64,000 bases of DNA from Chitinophagaceae bacterium. Its GTDB lineage: Bacteria; Bacteroidota; Bacteroidia; Chitinophagales; Chitinophagaceae. The stretch lies in the NCBI GenBank assembly GCA_016787085.1, contig JAEUVJ010000053.1, positions 248,001-312,000 of the forward strand, in the 5' to 3' direction. A program made the translations under genes and the position numbers. Below are positions 8,047 through 15,843 of the stretch, piece after piece. The first letter of the stretch is position 1; every line of letters begins with the position of its first letter. Under the pieces are notes generated by a model. The model saw nothing but the letters and a program-made list of their open reading frames with translations, made no database searches and had not been told where the DNA came from.

Positions 8047-8546
8047 TTTACTTTATGGGCTTCCATGTCTATCTCGATCAGCTGCCCGGGTAATGCCAGT
8101 CCTTTTACTTCAAGCCATGTACCTGTAGGAAATTGTTTTTTATAAATGGAATTGCGGTAAGCCGAAACTTTGATAAAGTCAGCCATATTGGTGGTGAATA
8201 CGTTTTCTACCACGACATCGTCAAAAGTATATCCGTAATGCTGTAATATCTTTTCCAGGTCGTTGTAACAGTTTTTCATCTGGAGGTCCATATTCCCGGC
8301 GCCAATTAAATTTCCGGCATCGTCCATGCTCACTGCTCCCGATATTTTAAGGTCATCTCCGATCTGTACAGCGTGGGTGTAACCATATTCTTTTTCAACC
8401 TGTGGGCGTAGGTTGAAGTAACGAAGGGTGTCTGCTTTCTTTGTGCCTGTTTCTGCTGTTGCTGTGGAATTGTCAGCGTTGTTGCAGCTGCTAAGAATGG
8501 AAGCGCCAATTAAAAGGCCTGAAGCAAATAACGGGAGTTTTGTCAT
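8043..8546 (-). CDS. RidA (YjgF/YER057c) family lipoprotein
   Basis: 167 residues. The N-terminus is a lipoprotein signal (ASGLLIGASILSSCNNADN, Cys about 21), unusual for the normally cytosolic RidA fold. The mature domain contains ISGAVSMDDAGNLIGAGNMDLQMKNCYNDL and a C-terminal FPTGTWLEVKGLALPGQLIEIDMEA, matching RidA strand-helix motifs (G..T..Q..N, P.R..V.V..L....VEIE..A). The catalytic Arg of true imine deaminases (R105 in RidA) is replaced by Trp-Leu in this stretch, so imine hydrolysis is doubtful. It is coupled to the downstream gamma-glutamylcyclotransferase-like gene. Confidence 0.85.
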   Translation of the reverse strand: MTKLPLFASGLLIGASILSSCNNADNSTATAETGTKKADTLRYFNLRPQVEKEYGYTHAVQIGDDLKISGAVSMDDAGNLIGAGNMDLQMKNCYNDLEKILQHYGYTFDDVVVENVFTTNMADFIKVSAYRNSIYKKQFPTGTWLEVKGLALPGQLIEIDMEAHKVK

Positions 8547-8841
8547 TGTTTTTATTTTTTGGTGGTTGTTTGCATTCTTATAGTATAACGCACATTGCTC
8601 AGGCGCAGCAACTGAAGCCGTCTGTAGTTACTAAAGTACAGGTTTTATCCGGAAGGCGGATTGTGTTCTGGCACAACCAGATGATATGTTTACACAAATA
8701 CTACAAGGCTGTGATTCGCTTTCTCCAAAGGAGTCCCTGGACAAAGTATCATGTAGCTTAGCTCTTTAACAACACTAATAGCCAGATATCTTTAGTACTG
8801 GAGTCTATGTCATGCTGAGTTTGTTGAGACATGTCGAAGAG

Positions 8842-9915
8842 TTACGCTATCGTCACCTCTTTATCCAGGTACACATCCTGTATCGCATTCAATATTTCCA
8901 CGCCTTCTTTCATTGGCCGCTGAAAGGCTTTTCGGCCGGAGATAAGGCCCATTCCACCGGCACGTTTATTCACTACTGCTGTGGTTACTGCCTCTGCCAT
9001 ATCGCTGGCGCCGGAAGAAGCGCCGCCGCTGTTAATTAAACCAGCACGGCCCATGTAACAATTGGCTACCTGGTATCGGCAAAGATCTATCGGGTGATCG
9101 GAGGTAAGGTTCTCATAAATGCGTTTATCATTTTTACCATAGGCAGATTCTTTGGTGTTCAACGCCAGGTAACCGCCATTGTTCTCCGGCAGTTTTTGCT
9201 TGATGATATCCGCTTCAATGGTCACGCCGAGATGATTGGCCTGCCCTGTCAGGTCGGCGGATACATGGTAATCTTTTTCTTTGGCTTTAAAAGCCGGGTT
9301 ACGCAGGTAACACCAGAGTATCGTAGCCATACCCAGTTCATGCGCCATCTCAAATGCTTTGCTCACTTCCTGTATCTGACGGGTAGATTCATCGCTGCCG
9401 AAATAGATGGTAGCGCCTACGGCCGCAGCACCCAGGTTCCAACTGGCTTTTATCGAAGCGAACATGATCTGGTCAAACTTATTAGGATAGGTAAGGAATT
9501 CATTGTGATTCACCTTAACGATGAAAGGTATCTTATGCGCATACTTTCTTGACAGGAAACCAAGACCTCCATAAGTAGTAGCGACTGCATTGCAACCGCC
9601 TTCGATAGCTAGTTTGATGATGTTCTCCGGATCGAAATAGATCGGGTTCTTCGCAAAGGAAGCACCACCACTGTGTTCGATACCCTGGTCAACGGGCAGG
9701 ATGGAGAGGTAGCCGGTATTGGCTAACCTTCCTGTGCCATACATGGCTTGCAGGTTGCGTAGTACCTGGGGGCTGCGGTCGCTGTTGGCCCAGATGCGGT
9801 CAACAAAGTCGGGGCCGGGCAGGTGTAACTCGTTTTTGGAAATTGTCTTTGACTGGTGATGGAGTAAATACTCAGCTTTGTCGCCGAGCAGTTCGGTGAT
9901 TTTTTTAGCAGGCAT
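8842..9915 (-). CDS. fbaB: Class I fructose-bisphosphate aldolase (DhnA/FbaB type)
   Basis: 357 residues, close to E. coli FbaB. Recognisable blocks are LSILPVDQGIEHSGGASF (family signature, DQG..HS), IPFIVKVNHNEFLTYPNKFD, and a C-terminal phosphate-binding region GGASSGASDMAEAVTT...GGMGLISGRKAFQRP. The family reversibly splits fructose 1,6-bisphosphate to dihydroxyacetone phosphate and glyceraldehyde 3-phosphate through a Lys Schiff base, without metal. It stands alone between its own promoter box and a convergent small region. A class II aldolase is encoded 2.3 kb away, so both types are present. Confidence 0.95.
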   Translation of the reverse strand: MPAKKITELLGDKAEYLLHHQSKTISKNELHLPGPDFVDRIWANSDRSPQVLRNLQAMYGTGRLANTGYLSILPVDQGIEHSGGASFAKNPIYFDPENIIKLAIEGGCNAVATTYGGLGFLSRKYAHKIPFIVKVNHNEFLTYPNKFDQIMFASIKASWNLGAAAVGATIYFGSDESTRQIQEVSKAFEMAHELGMATILWCYLRNPAFKAKEKDYHVSADLTGQANHLGVTIEADIIKQKLPENNGGYLALNTKESAYGKNDKRIYENLTSDHPIDLCRYQVANCYMGRAGLINSGGASSGASDMAEAVTTAVVNKRAGGMGLISGRKAFQRPMKEGVEILNAIQDVYLDKEVTIA

Positions 9916-9945
9916 GATCGTTAGTTTTTAAGAAAAATAGTGGGG

Positions 9946-9953
9946 CAAAGATA
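9946..9953 (-). promoter_or_regulatory. -7 promoter box (TATCTTTG) of fbaB
   Basis: Read on the minus strand the sequence is TATCTTTG, an exact match to the Bacteroidota -7 consensus TAnnTTTG. It is 30 nt before the fbaB start codon. Confidence 0.65.
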
Positions 9954-10079
9954 AGCTAACGGGTGTTATTGTAAAATATGGAGGACATAGAACACGTAGG
10001 ACAAATCAAAATATTGAGTGCCGGAAACATATTTTATATATAAGCCTGATCGAACCATTTGATCTTTCGGAGTGATATT

Positions 10080-10104
10080 CTCCCCCTTAGGGGGAGTTAG
10101 AGGG
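10080..10104. repeat. Dispersed GC-rich mini-palindrome, copy overlapping the cysM end
   Basis: CTCCCCCTTAGGGGGAG followed by TTAGAGGGGG. The TTA inside the loop (10087-10089) is the cysM stop codon on the minus strand, and the last residues of CysM (PSNSP) are encoded by the repeat. It is related to the copies near 18.2, 18.3, 18.9, 26.9, 31.7, 31.8, 33.2 and 36.9 kb. Confidence 0.7.
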
Positions 10105-10974
10105 GGCAAACAGATCACTGCTGAGATAGCGGTCGCCGCGGTCGCAGGCAATGAAGACGATCACCCCTTTATCCAATTCCTTTGCAAGTCGTATAGCAGC
10201 CGATGCAGCCCCGCCGCTGCTCATACCGGCAAAGATGCCTTCCACTTTGGCCAGTTGTCTTGCCATCATCGTGGCTTCCTGCTGTGACACATCTATCACA
10301 CGGTCCACCCGGTCGGGTTCAAATATTTTTGGGAGATATTCTTTAGGCCATCTTCGTATGCCGGGGATGGATGATTCTTCCGTTGGCTGGCAGCCGACAA
10401 TTTGTATAGCCGGATTTTTTTCTTTCAAATAACGGGAGCAGCCCATAATGGTGCCGGTAGTACCCATAGAACTCACGAAATGCGTGATGGACTGATCCGT
10501 GTCTTTCCAGATCTCGGGACCGGTAGTCTTATAATGCGCTTTATAGTTATCGGGATTAGCAAACTGGTTCAGGATGTAGGCTTCATCCTTCGCTGCTTTT
10601 TCTTCCGCATAGTCGCGGCACACTTCAATATTATCCAGCAAGGTCACTTTAGCGCCGAAGGCTTCCATCGTCAATGTTCGTTCACGGGTAGAAGTAGAAG
10701 GCATCACCAGTTCTATTTCGAGATCGTACAGCCTGGCGATCATGGCGAGTGCAATACCGGTATTGCCGCTGGTGGCTTCGATCAATTTAATGCCGGGTTT
10801 GATATCGCCTCTTTCGATTGCGGAGCGGATCATATTCAGCGCAGGACGGTCCTTTACACTGCCACCGGGATTGTTGCCTTCAAGTTTGGCATAGATGGTA
10901 ACACCGGGATTAGGATTCAGTTTTTTTACTTCTACCATCGGCGTATTGCCGACGAGATCTATGATGCTTGCCAT
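10087..10974 (-). CDS. cysM: Cysteine synthase (O-acetylserine sulfhydrylase)
   Basis: About 295 residues. Start chosen at MASIIDLVGNTPMVEVKKL, one nt after the cysE stop; an ATG 30 nt upstream lies inside cysE. The PLP-binding lysine is in NPGGSVKDRPAL (about residue 42), the substrate loop is EATSGNTGIALA, and the PLP phosphate loop is SSMGTTGTIMG. It makes cysteine from O-acetylserine and sulfide (or thiosulfate for CysM-type). It is directly downstream of cysE, which supplies O-acetylserine, so the operon makes cysteine. The C-terminal five residues and the stop codon come from a dispersed GC-rich repeat. Confidence 0.93.
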   Translation of the reverse strand: MASIIDLVGNTPMVEVKKLNPNPGVTIYAKLEGNNPGGSVKDRPALNMIRSAIERGDIKPGIKLIEATSGNTGIALAMIARLYDLEIELVMPSTSTRERTLTMEAFGAKVTLLDNIEVCRDYAEEKAAKDEAYILNQFANPDNYKAHYKTTGPEIWKDTDQSITHFVSSMGTTGTIMGCSRYLKEKNPAIQIVGCQPTEESSIPGIRRWPKEYLPKIFEPDRVDRVIDVSQQEATMMARQLAKVEGIFAGMSSGGAASAAIRLAKELDKGVIVFIACDRGDRYLSSDLFAPSNSP

Positions 10975-10975
10975 G

Positions 10976-11785
10976 TTAAGATTTGATTTGTTCCACCACT
11001 TCAATATCGGGACGATGATACACGGTAGAGCAGGGGGCTACACTTTTTGTCAGCCATACATTACCGCCGATGATGCTGTGATGACCGATCACCGTTTCGC
11101 CGCCAAGGATAGTGGCGCCTGAATAAATGATCGCATGATCTTCCACGGTCGGGTGACGTTTGGTAAAGGCCATTGCTTTGTCCACACTCAATGCGCCGAG
11201 AGTGACACCCTGGTACAGTTTTACATGATCACCGATAATGCAGGTCTCGCCGATAACGATACCCGTACCGTGATCAATAAAAAAGTATTCGCCTATTTCT
11301 GCACCGGGATGGATGTCTATACCTGTTTTGGAATGTGCATATTCAGTGATGATGCGGGGGATGAGCTGAATATCGAGTTTCAGCAGCTCATGGGCCATGC
11401 GGTAAAAACAGATCGCATAAAAACCAGGATAGGCCCGTATCACTTCAGCCCTGGCCCGTGCGGCGGGATCGCCTTCGAGTGTGGCTTCGATATCGGTGTT
11501 AAGAACACGATACAGTTCAGGAATACCGTTGAAAAATGTTTTTGCCTTCTGTGCATTGTCACAATCGTTACACACGGACGTAGCATTCAGGATTCTTGTT
11601 AACTGTGTTTCTAATTTGCTGAATTCGATCTCCAGTTCAGCAGCGGTAGATACAAATTCATCAGAGCGTTCAGGAAAAAGAAAACTGATAAGTTTTAATA
11701 CCCATGCCGCGATATGTTCATTCGGCGGAACACTGTCCACCTTTTGTTGTGTATTGAAAAGATACTGGTAGAATTCTTTTTTCAT
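10976..11785 (-). CDS. cysE: Serine O-acetyltransferase
   Basis: 269 residues. The helical N-terminal half is followed by a left-handed beta-helix of hexapeptide repeats: IDIHPGAEIGEYFFIDHGTG, IVIGETCIIGDHVKLYQGV and ATILGGETVIGHHSIIGGNV. The catalytic His of the DHGTG motif and the second His of KRHPTVEDH are in place. It transfers acetyl from acetyl-CoA to serine, giving O-acetylserine for the downstream cysteine synthase. The extended N-terminal part is the longer, EpsC-like form of many Bacteroidota. The 1-nt gap to cysM indicates translational coupling. Confidence 0.95.
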   Translation of the reverse strand: MKKEFYQYLFNTQQKVDSVPPNEHIAAWVLKLISFLFPERSDEFVSTAAELEIEFSKLETQLTRILNATSVCNDCDNAQKAKTFFNGIPELYRVLNTDIEATLEGDPAARARAEVIRAYPGFYAICFYRMAHELLKLDIQLIPRIITEYAHSKTGIDIHPGAEIGEYFFIDHGTGIVIGETCIIGDHVKLYQGVTLGALSVDKAMAFTKRHPTVEDHAIIYSGATILGGETVIGHHSIIGGNVWLTKSVAPCSTVYHRPDIEVVEQIKS

Positions 11786-11904
11786 GGTTGCTGAAATGCA
11801 GTGGTGAAATTACCACAATTTATAACAGGTACCAGCAGGTGAATGTTGGGTGGCTGATAAAGAAAAGCTAATGATCATTTTTTGTGTTATAAATTAGCAA
11901 TCAT

Positions 11905-12115
11905 TGCCTTTACTTTTTTGTCTTGACACAAGAAAGTAACAAAAAAGGTCAAGGCTGCGATAAAATAGCTAAAAATTTCTTCATAAGCCTAAACCCGGCG
12001 AACTCGCCGCCAAAGTCTTTGTGCTTGAAGGTACCGCCGGCTCGAACAGCGCCGGCTTTTTTACGGCTTATTACGAAATTTTCTTAACGCCATTTTATCG
12101 AGGCCACAGCATTCG
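11905..12115. repeat. Imperfect inverted-repeat element, about 200 nt
   Basis: The left arm (about 11950-12000) and right arm (about 12060-12110) are imperfect inverted copies: CGATAAAAT at 11958-11966 matches ATTTTATCG at 12092-12100, ATAAGCC at 11983-11989 matches GGCTTAT at 12065-12071, with AAATTTC/GAAATTT between. The interior has further GC hairpins (GGCGAACTCGCC; two GCCGGC). A smaller inverted repeat (TTACTTTTTTGTC / GAAAGTAA) flanks it on the left. There is no frame inside. It resembles a MITE-like or long-hairpin intergenic repeat. It fills most of the 424-nt gap 11786-12209. Confidence 0.6.
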
Positions 12116-12153
12116 GGAGAAAAGAATGAATATTGCAGCTTCTTATTTTATAC

Positions 12154-12183
12154 AAAAGCCCTGTAAGTAATCACAGGGCTTTT
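12154..12183 (-). terminator. Intrinsic terminator of fbaA
   Basis: An 11-bp perfect stem AAAAGCCCTGT (12154-12164) / ACAGGGCTTTT (12173-12183) with an 8-nt loop. Read on the minus strand the U tract follows directly. It is about 27 nt past the class II aldolase stop. Confidence 0.85.
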
Positions 12184-12209
12184 GCCGGATGTTATACAGT
12201 GGTCTTGTT

Positions 12210-13277
12210 CTACGCATTACGGTTGATGCAATTCAGGTCATCGAAAGCTACTTCGAGGCGTTTAATAAAGCTTTCTTCACCTTTGCGCAGCCAGATACGG
12301 GGGTCGTAGTATTTCTTATTGGGCTTGTCTTCACCTTCAGGATTGCCAAGCTGGCCCTGCAAATAACCCTCATGTTTTTTATAGTTATTCAGCACGCCTT
12401 CCCAGAAAGCCCATTGCAGGTCGGTATCGAGGTTCATTTTGATAGCTCCGTAACCAATGGCTTCGCGTATCTGGTGCTGGGGTGAGCCGCTTCCTCCGTG
12501 GAATACAAAATACACAGGCTTCTTCCCGGTCTTCAATTCTTTCTCTATATATACCTGGCTATTGTTAAGGATCTCGGGGCGCAGCTCCACATTGCCGGGT
12601 TTGTACACGCCATGTACGTTGCCAAACGCAGCAGCGACCGTGAACATGCTGCCGACCTTGCTTAATTCTTTGTAGGAATAGGCCACATCTTCGGGCTGGG
12701 TATAGAGTTTTGAATTTTCCACGTCACTATTATCCACCCCATCTTCTTCACCACCGGTAACGCCGAGTTCTATTTCAATGCTCATGCCGAGCGGGGCCAT
12801 GCGTTTGTAATATTCAACAGAGGTATGAATATTCTCTTCGATCGGTTCTTCGCTCAGGTCGAGCATGTGTGAACTGAAAAGCGGTTGTTTCTTTTCTTTG
12901 AAGAATTGCTCACCGGCATCCAGCAGGCCGCTTATCCACGGCAACCATTTTTTGGCAGCATGGTCCGTGTGCAATACAACAGGCACGCCATAGTATTTGG
13001 CAACATTGTGAATATGTAATGCACCGGAGATACCTCCCGAAATATTACCCTGGAGTTTGTCATTGGGCATTCCTTTGCCGGCTATGAACTGAGCGCCACC
13101 ATTGGAAAATTGAACAATAACGGGAGAATTGACTTTGGCTGCGGTTTCTAATACAGCATTGATCGTATTAGTGCCAATTGTATTGACGGCTGGCAAGGCA
13201 AACTGGTTATCTTTTGCATCCTTGTAGAGTGCTGCGAGTTCTTCGCCAAAGAGCACCCCGGCTTTGTACTTTCCCAT
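12210..13277 (-). CDS. fbaA: Class II (zinc) fructose-bisphosphate aldolase
   Basis: 355 residues from MGKYKAGVLFGEELAALYKD, matching the N-terminus of FbaA; a frame extension to 13364 lacks family support. Zinc ligands and catalytic residues are visible: HTDHAAKKW (first His plus Asp), IEIELGVTGGEEDG (Glu), NVHGVYKPG (His) and VFHGGSGSP (His plus phosphate loop). NLDTDLQWAF binds the second phosphate. It cleaves fructose 1,6-bisphosphate in glycolysis and forms it in gluconeogenesis. Length matches the FbaA (class IIa) subgroup. A box resembling TATCTTAG lies about 100 nt upstream. It co-exists with a class I enzyme at 8842-9915. Confidence 0.95.
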   Translation of the reverse strand: MGKYKAGVLFGEELAALYKDAKDNQFALPAVNTIGTNTINAVLETAAKVNSPVIVQFSNGGAQFIAGKGMPNDKLQGNISGGISGALHIHNVAKYYGVPVVLHTDHAAKKWLPWISGLLDAGEQFFKEKKQPLFSSHMLDLSEEPIEENIHTSVEYYKRMAPLGMSIEIELGVTGGEEDGVDNSDVENSKLYTQPEDVAYSYKELSKVGSMFTVAAAFGNVHGVYKPGNVELRPEILNNSQVYIEKELKTGKKPVYFVFHGGSGSPQHQIREAIGYGAIKMNLDTDLQWAFWEGVLNNYKKHEGYLQGQLGNPEGEDKPNKKYYDPRIWLRKGEESFIKRLEVAFDDLNCINRNA

Positions 13278-13429
13278 AATAGGAGATATTGTTTTAGTAA
13301 ATAAAACTCTTAAGGCAGGCAGTCGTTGAAAGCTTTGCGAACCCTTAATAAGGGTAGGGTTCAAAGCGGCGCTAAGATAGTATTAGTTTGGATTATATGA
13401 ACAGGGATTTCTCAACCGGTTCAATACGA

Positions 13430-14536
13430 TCAGTCATTTGTTTTTCCAAAGTTTTTCTGTATGAGCACCAGGTTTTTTTGAAGTGTCTGTTTCAAATGCC
13501 TTTTTACAACCTGGCCCATTGACTGGCATTTATTAAAGATATTGGTCTGAAAATATTGGTTGAGTTCCTCTTTTAACTGGTTGATCTTTTCGGGTGTGGA
13601 TATAATATCTTTTGACATGACATCCGTCAGTTCTTTGATGCGGTAGCGGGATGAGGCAAGCCTGAAAGTGATCAGTGTTCTTTCCTCGGCCTGGTACTGG
13701 GCGATGGACTCTTTATTCAGGTGGCTTAAGCAAAGCTGTACATACGGATAATTCTCTTTGAAGAACTGGGGCAGATACAGGTTCTTTCTGCCTTCATAGG
13801 ATTGCTGGTCGAAGTCAATAGCACGAATACGGTATTGGTAATCTTCAATATCAGGGGTGATATCTACCACAAAATTGTAACTGCGCATGTCTCCAAGTAA
13901 TCGTACAAAACAGCGTTCATTGAATTTGACGAACTCTTTGGCAAGACGGATCTTATTTGTTGTGGGGTCATTCATTAAATGCTGAACAAAGTAGTCGCCG
14001 GGCACACCGGGTATATGTTCTTCCACCAGTGTTTCATCACAAGTGAAAAACGTGATACGGTTAGGAGAGAGGATATGTTCCAGTTCCAGTCCGTAGATAC
14101 GGGAAGCATCGGCCCTTTTAATATAATAATGATCGTAGTTATCGTTGAATTTATTGACGATACGGATGCGAAAAGGATGGGAGTTGCCGAATGTGCAGTA
14201 TTCGATCCTGGCCACATCCAGGTGATTGATAAAACTGAAGTCGCCTTCCGTTTTTAAAATGGCATAGATCTTTACCAGCCCTTCACGGATATATTCCCAT
14301 TCGCGGCTGTCATACGATGTTCTTTCCCAGAGGGTGTCCCTGTCATTTTTGTCTTTGATGGGTGTGGACCATGTATAATGGAGTAGGTTGTTATAGGTAA
14401 CTGGCAGTTTCACCTCACGTCCGTTCAGCTTCAGGTATTGACGCAGGCTGTCACTGACCGGGTACATCGGTTTCTTTCGTGACGGCTTATCACTTTCATT
14501 GATCTCCCTGTTGCTTTTATTTTCTACAAAACTCAT
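13430..14536 (-). CDS. Hypothetical protein with kinase-like (PKL-fold) motifs
   Basis: About 368 residues from MSFVENKSNREINES; an upstream ATG at 14593 falls in a heptanucleotide array and is unlikely. No signal or membrane segments. Three blocks resemble aminoglycoside phosphotransferase/protein-kinase-like folds in the right order: VEEHIPGVPGDYF (hinge-like), RLLGDMRSYNFVVD (like the HGDxxxxN catalytic loop) and RAIDFDQQSYEG (like the metal-binding DFG/D). The upstream HYYIKRADASRIYGLELEH could hold the ATP-binding lysine. I infer a distant kinase-like protein of unknown substrate; catalytic activity is unproven. The C-terminal third is helical, basic and Gln-rich. Confidence 0.7.
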   Translation of the reverse strand: MSFVENKSNREINESDKPSRKKPMYPVSDSLRQYLKLNGREVKLPVTYNNLLHYTWSTPIKDKNDRDTLWERTSYDSREWEYIREGLVKIYAILKTEGDFSFINHLDVARIEYCTFGNSHPFRIRIVNKFNDNYDHYYIKRADASRIYGLELEHILSPNRITFFTCDETLVEEHIPGVPGDYFVQHLMNDPTTNKIRLAKEFVKFNERCFVRLLGDMRSYNFVVDITPDIEDYQYRIRAIDFDQQSYEGRKNLYLPQFFKENYPYVQLCLSHLNKESIAQYQAEERTLITFRLASSRYRIKELTDVMSKDIISTPEKINQLKEELNQYFQTNIFNKCQSMGQVVKRHLKQTLQKNLVLIQKNFGKTND

Positions 14537-14566
14537 CGGTGGTAAGATACGAAGAGAAGGGAGAAG

Positions 14567-14643
14567 GAACAAGATACAAGGCACAGGGCACAAGGTTCAA
14601 GGCGCAAGGAACAAGAATCCAGAATCTAGTATCCAGAATCCAA
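14567..14643. repeat. Degenerate heptanucleotide array, 11 units
   Basis: Seven units of the form GnnCAAG (GAACAAG, ATACAAG, GCACAGG, GCACAAG, GTTCAAG, GCGCAAG, GAACAAG) are followed by four of the form AATCCAG (AATCCAG, AATCTAG, TATCCAG, AATCCAA), all in strict 7-nt phase. It fills the space between two minus-strand genes. Confidence 0.75.
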
Positions 14644-14650
14644 TACCCCT

Positions 14651-15436
14651 TCATTTTATCTGTTCACGCAGTTTCATAAAATATCCCGGAGCTTCGGTTA
14701 AGCGGCTGCCGTACCAACTGAACATTTCGCCATCGGCCAGTACGATCTTTGTGTCAGGCAAAAGTGGCCGCATTTCTTCAATATGTTTTTGCCTGAACGG
14801 AAATGGCTCAGATGAAAGAAGGAGTACCTGGCAATTACCGGAGCGCAAATCATCAATGGTCAATTCAGGGTATCGGCTCTTATGGGCAAACAGGTTGTCA
14901 AAACCTGCTGCGGTAAGCATAGAGTGAATGAACGTATCACCACCAACAGTCATATAGGGGTTCTGCCAAACCAGGTAAGCTGTCCGCAATGGACTACTGG
15001 TCGCAGGTAGTAGTAAGAACTTGTTTTGGATATTATGGATAAGTAGTAATGCGTTTCGCTCTTTACCCGTCATGGCGCCCACCTGTGTGATCATTTCGTA
15101 TGCGTCATCCAGGCAGCATACATCACTGGTCCATATAGGAAAATCAGCAGCCAGTTCTTCTACCTGTTCTTTTATATTCTCCTCTTTATTGGCGATAATA
15201 AGATCGGGTTGTAGTTGACGGATAACATCCATCTTCAACTGTTTGGTACCACCTACTCTTGTCTTATTATGAAACCATTGCTGCGGATGCACACAGAATT
15301 TGGTGATACCCACAACGGCTTCATTCAGCCCGAGATCGAAAAGCAATTCAGTCTGAGATGGCACCAGGGAAATGATCCTTTTCGGTTTTTGGGCAAGCTG
15401 TATTGTCCGGCCGGTCTGGTCAGTAAAGGATAACAT
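14651..15436 (-). CDS. BtuF-like periplasmic-binding-protein fold, helical-backbone metal/cofactor receptor
   Basis: 261 residues with the class III substrate-binding fold of cobalamin and siderophore receptors. The N-terminal lobe has RIISLVPSQTELLFDLGLNEAVVGIT and VGGTKQLKMDVIRQLQPDLIIANKEEN, the family hallmarks. The C-terminal lobe has WQNPYMTVGGDTFIHSMLTAAG and ELTIDDLRSGNCQVLLLSSEPFPF. No signal peptide or lipobox is visible at the apparent start, and there are no permease or ATPase genes next to it. Cytoplasmic or signal-less members exist in Bacteroidota; the ligand is unknown. A TACCTTGC box lies about 15 nt upstream. Confidence 0.85.
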   Translation of the reverse strand: MLSFTDQTGRTIQLAQKPKRIISLVPSQTELLFDLGLNEAVVGITKFCVHPQQWFHNKTRVGGTKQLKMDVIRQLQPDLIIANKEENIKEQVEELAADFPIWTSDVCCLDDAYEMITQVGAMTGKERNALLLIHNIQNKFLLLPATSSPLRTAYLVWQNPYMTVGGDTFIHSMLTAAGFDNLFAHKSRYPELTIDDLRSGNCQVLLLSSEPFPFRQKHIEEMRPLLPDTKIVLADGEMFSWYGSRLTEAPGYFMKLREQIK

Positions 15437-15516
15437 GCCTCATTTTGATGCAAGGTATAAAACGGGAAAACAAAACAGGAAAAAGGTGAGGGAAGGGAGG
15501 GGGTAACATCACCGCG

Positions 15517-15555
15517 CCTCCTGCGATCCTGAATTACTCGAAGGATAGCAGGAGG
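15517..15555. other. GC-rich hairpin
   Basis: CCTCCTGC (15517-15524) pairs with GCAGGAGG (15548-15555) and, inside, ATCCT (15526-15530) with AGGAT (15542-15546), interrupted by a single G/A mismatch. No T tract flanks it on either strand, so it is not a simple terminator. Confidence 0.65.
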
Positions 15556-15574
15556 GTTCCGGATGTTTCAATTC

Positions 15575-15772
15575 TTTTCAAGGATTTGGACACGGTGACT
15601 TTCGGCGGTTTTCAGGGAACTGGACGGTTTGGTTTTTCAACAGGAATCTGGTATTGGTTTTTCAAGGATGGTTATTGTGTCTTTTCAAGGATCAGGTTCA
15701 GGTTGGTTTTGGACGGTTTGGGTTTTTCAGTTGGGTTCTTGGATTTCAAAAGGATCAGGCTTTTCGTAAGGA
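15575..15772 (+). repeat. Degenerate tandem repeats, about 24-nt spacing
   Basis: Cores resembling TTTTCAAGGAT occur near 15575, 15609, 15633, 15658, 15682, 15723, 15744 and 15760, often followed by TGG or CAGG. The middle copies are spaced 24-25 nt. Individual copies vary (TTTTCAGGGA, TTTTTCAACAGGA, TTTTCGTAAGGAT). On the minus strand it reads as an A/C-rich series of ATCC-TTGAAAA motifs. Confidence 0.55.
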
Positions 15773-15843
15773 TGGATATTCGTTCTTCTTATAAGATCGT
15801 TGGATATAAAAACGGTTTGTCAAAGAATCAAAAGAAAAAGAAA

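Noticed and set aside
9094..9552. 152-residue plus-strand frame opposite fbaB
   Set aside because: Shadow of the conserved aldolase gene on the other strand.
10402..10986. 194-residue plus-strand frame opposite cysM
   Set aside because: Composition (rich in His, Phe, Ile) and position show it is the complement of the cysteine synthase gene.
12210..13364. 29-residue N-terminal extension of the class II aldolase
   Set aside because: The family begins at MGKYKAGVLFGEE; the extension shows no conserved features.
15517..15600. Signal recognition particle RNA
   Set aside because: The hairpin lacks the conserved helix 8 motif (AGGUC...GGAA...AGCAG) and tetraloop.
15575..15790. CsrB/RsmZ-type RNA
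   Set aside because: AGGA motifs recur, but CsrA is not expected in Bacteroidota and the motifs are not in hairpin loops; kept only as an analogy.
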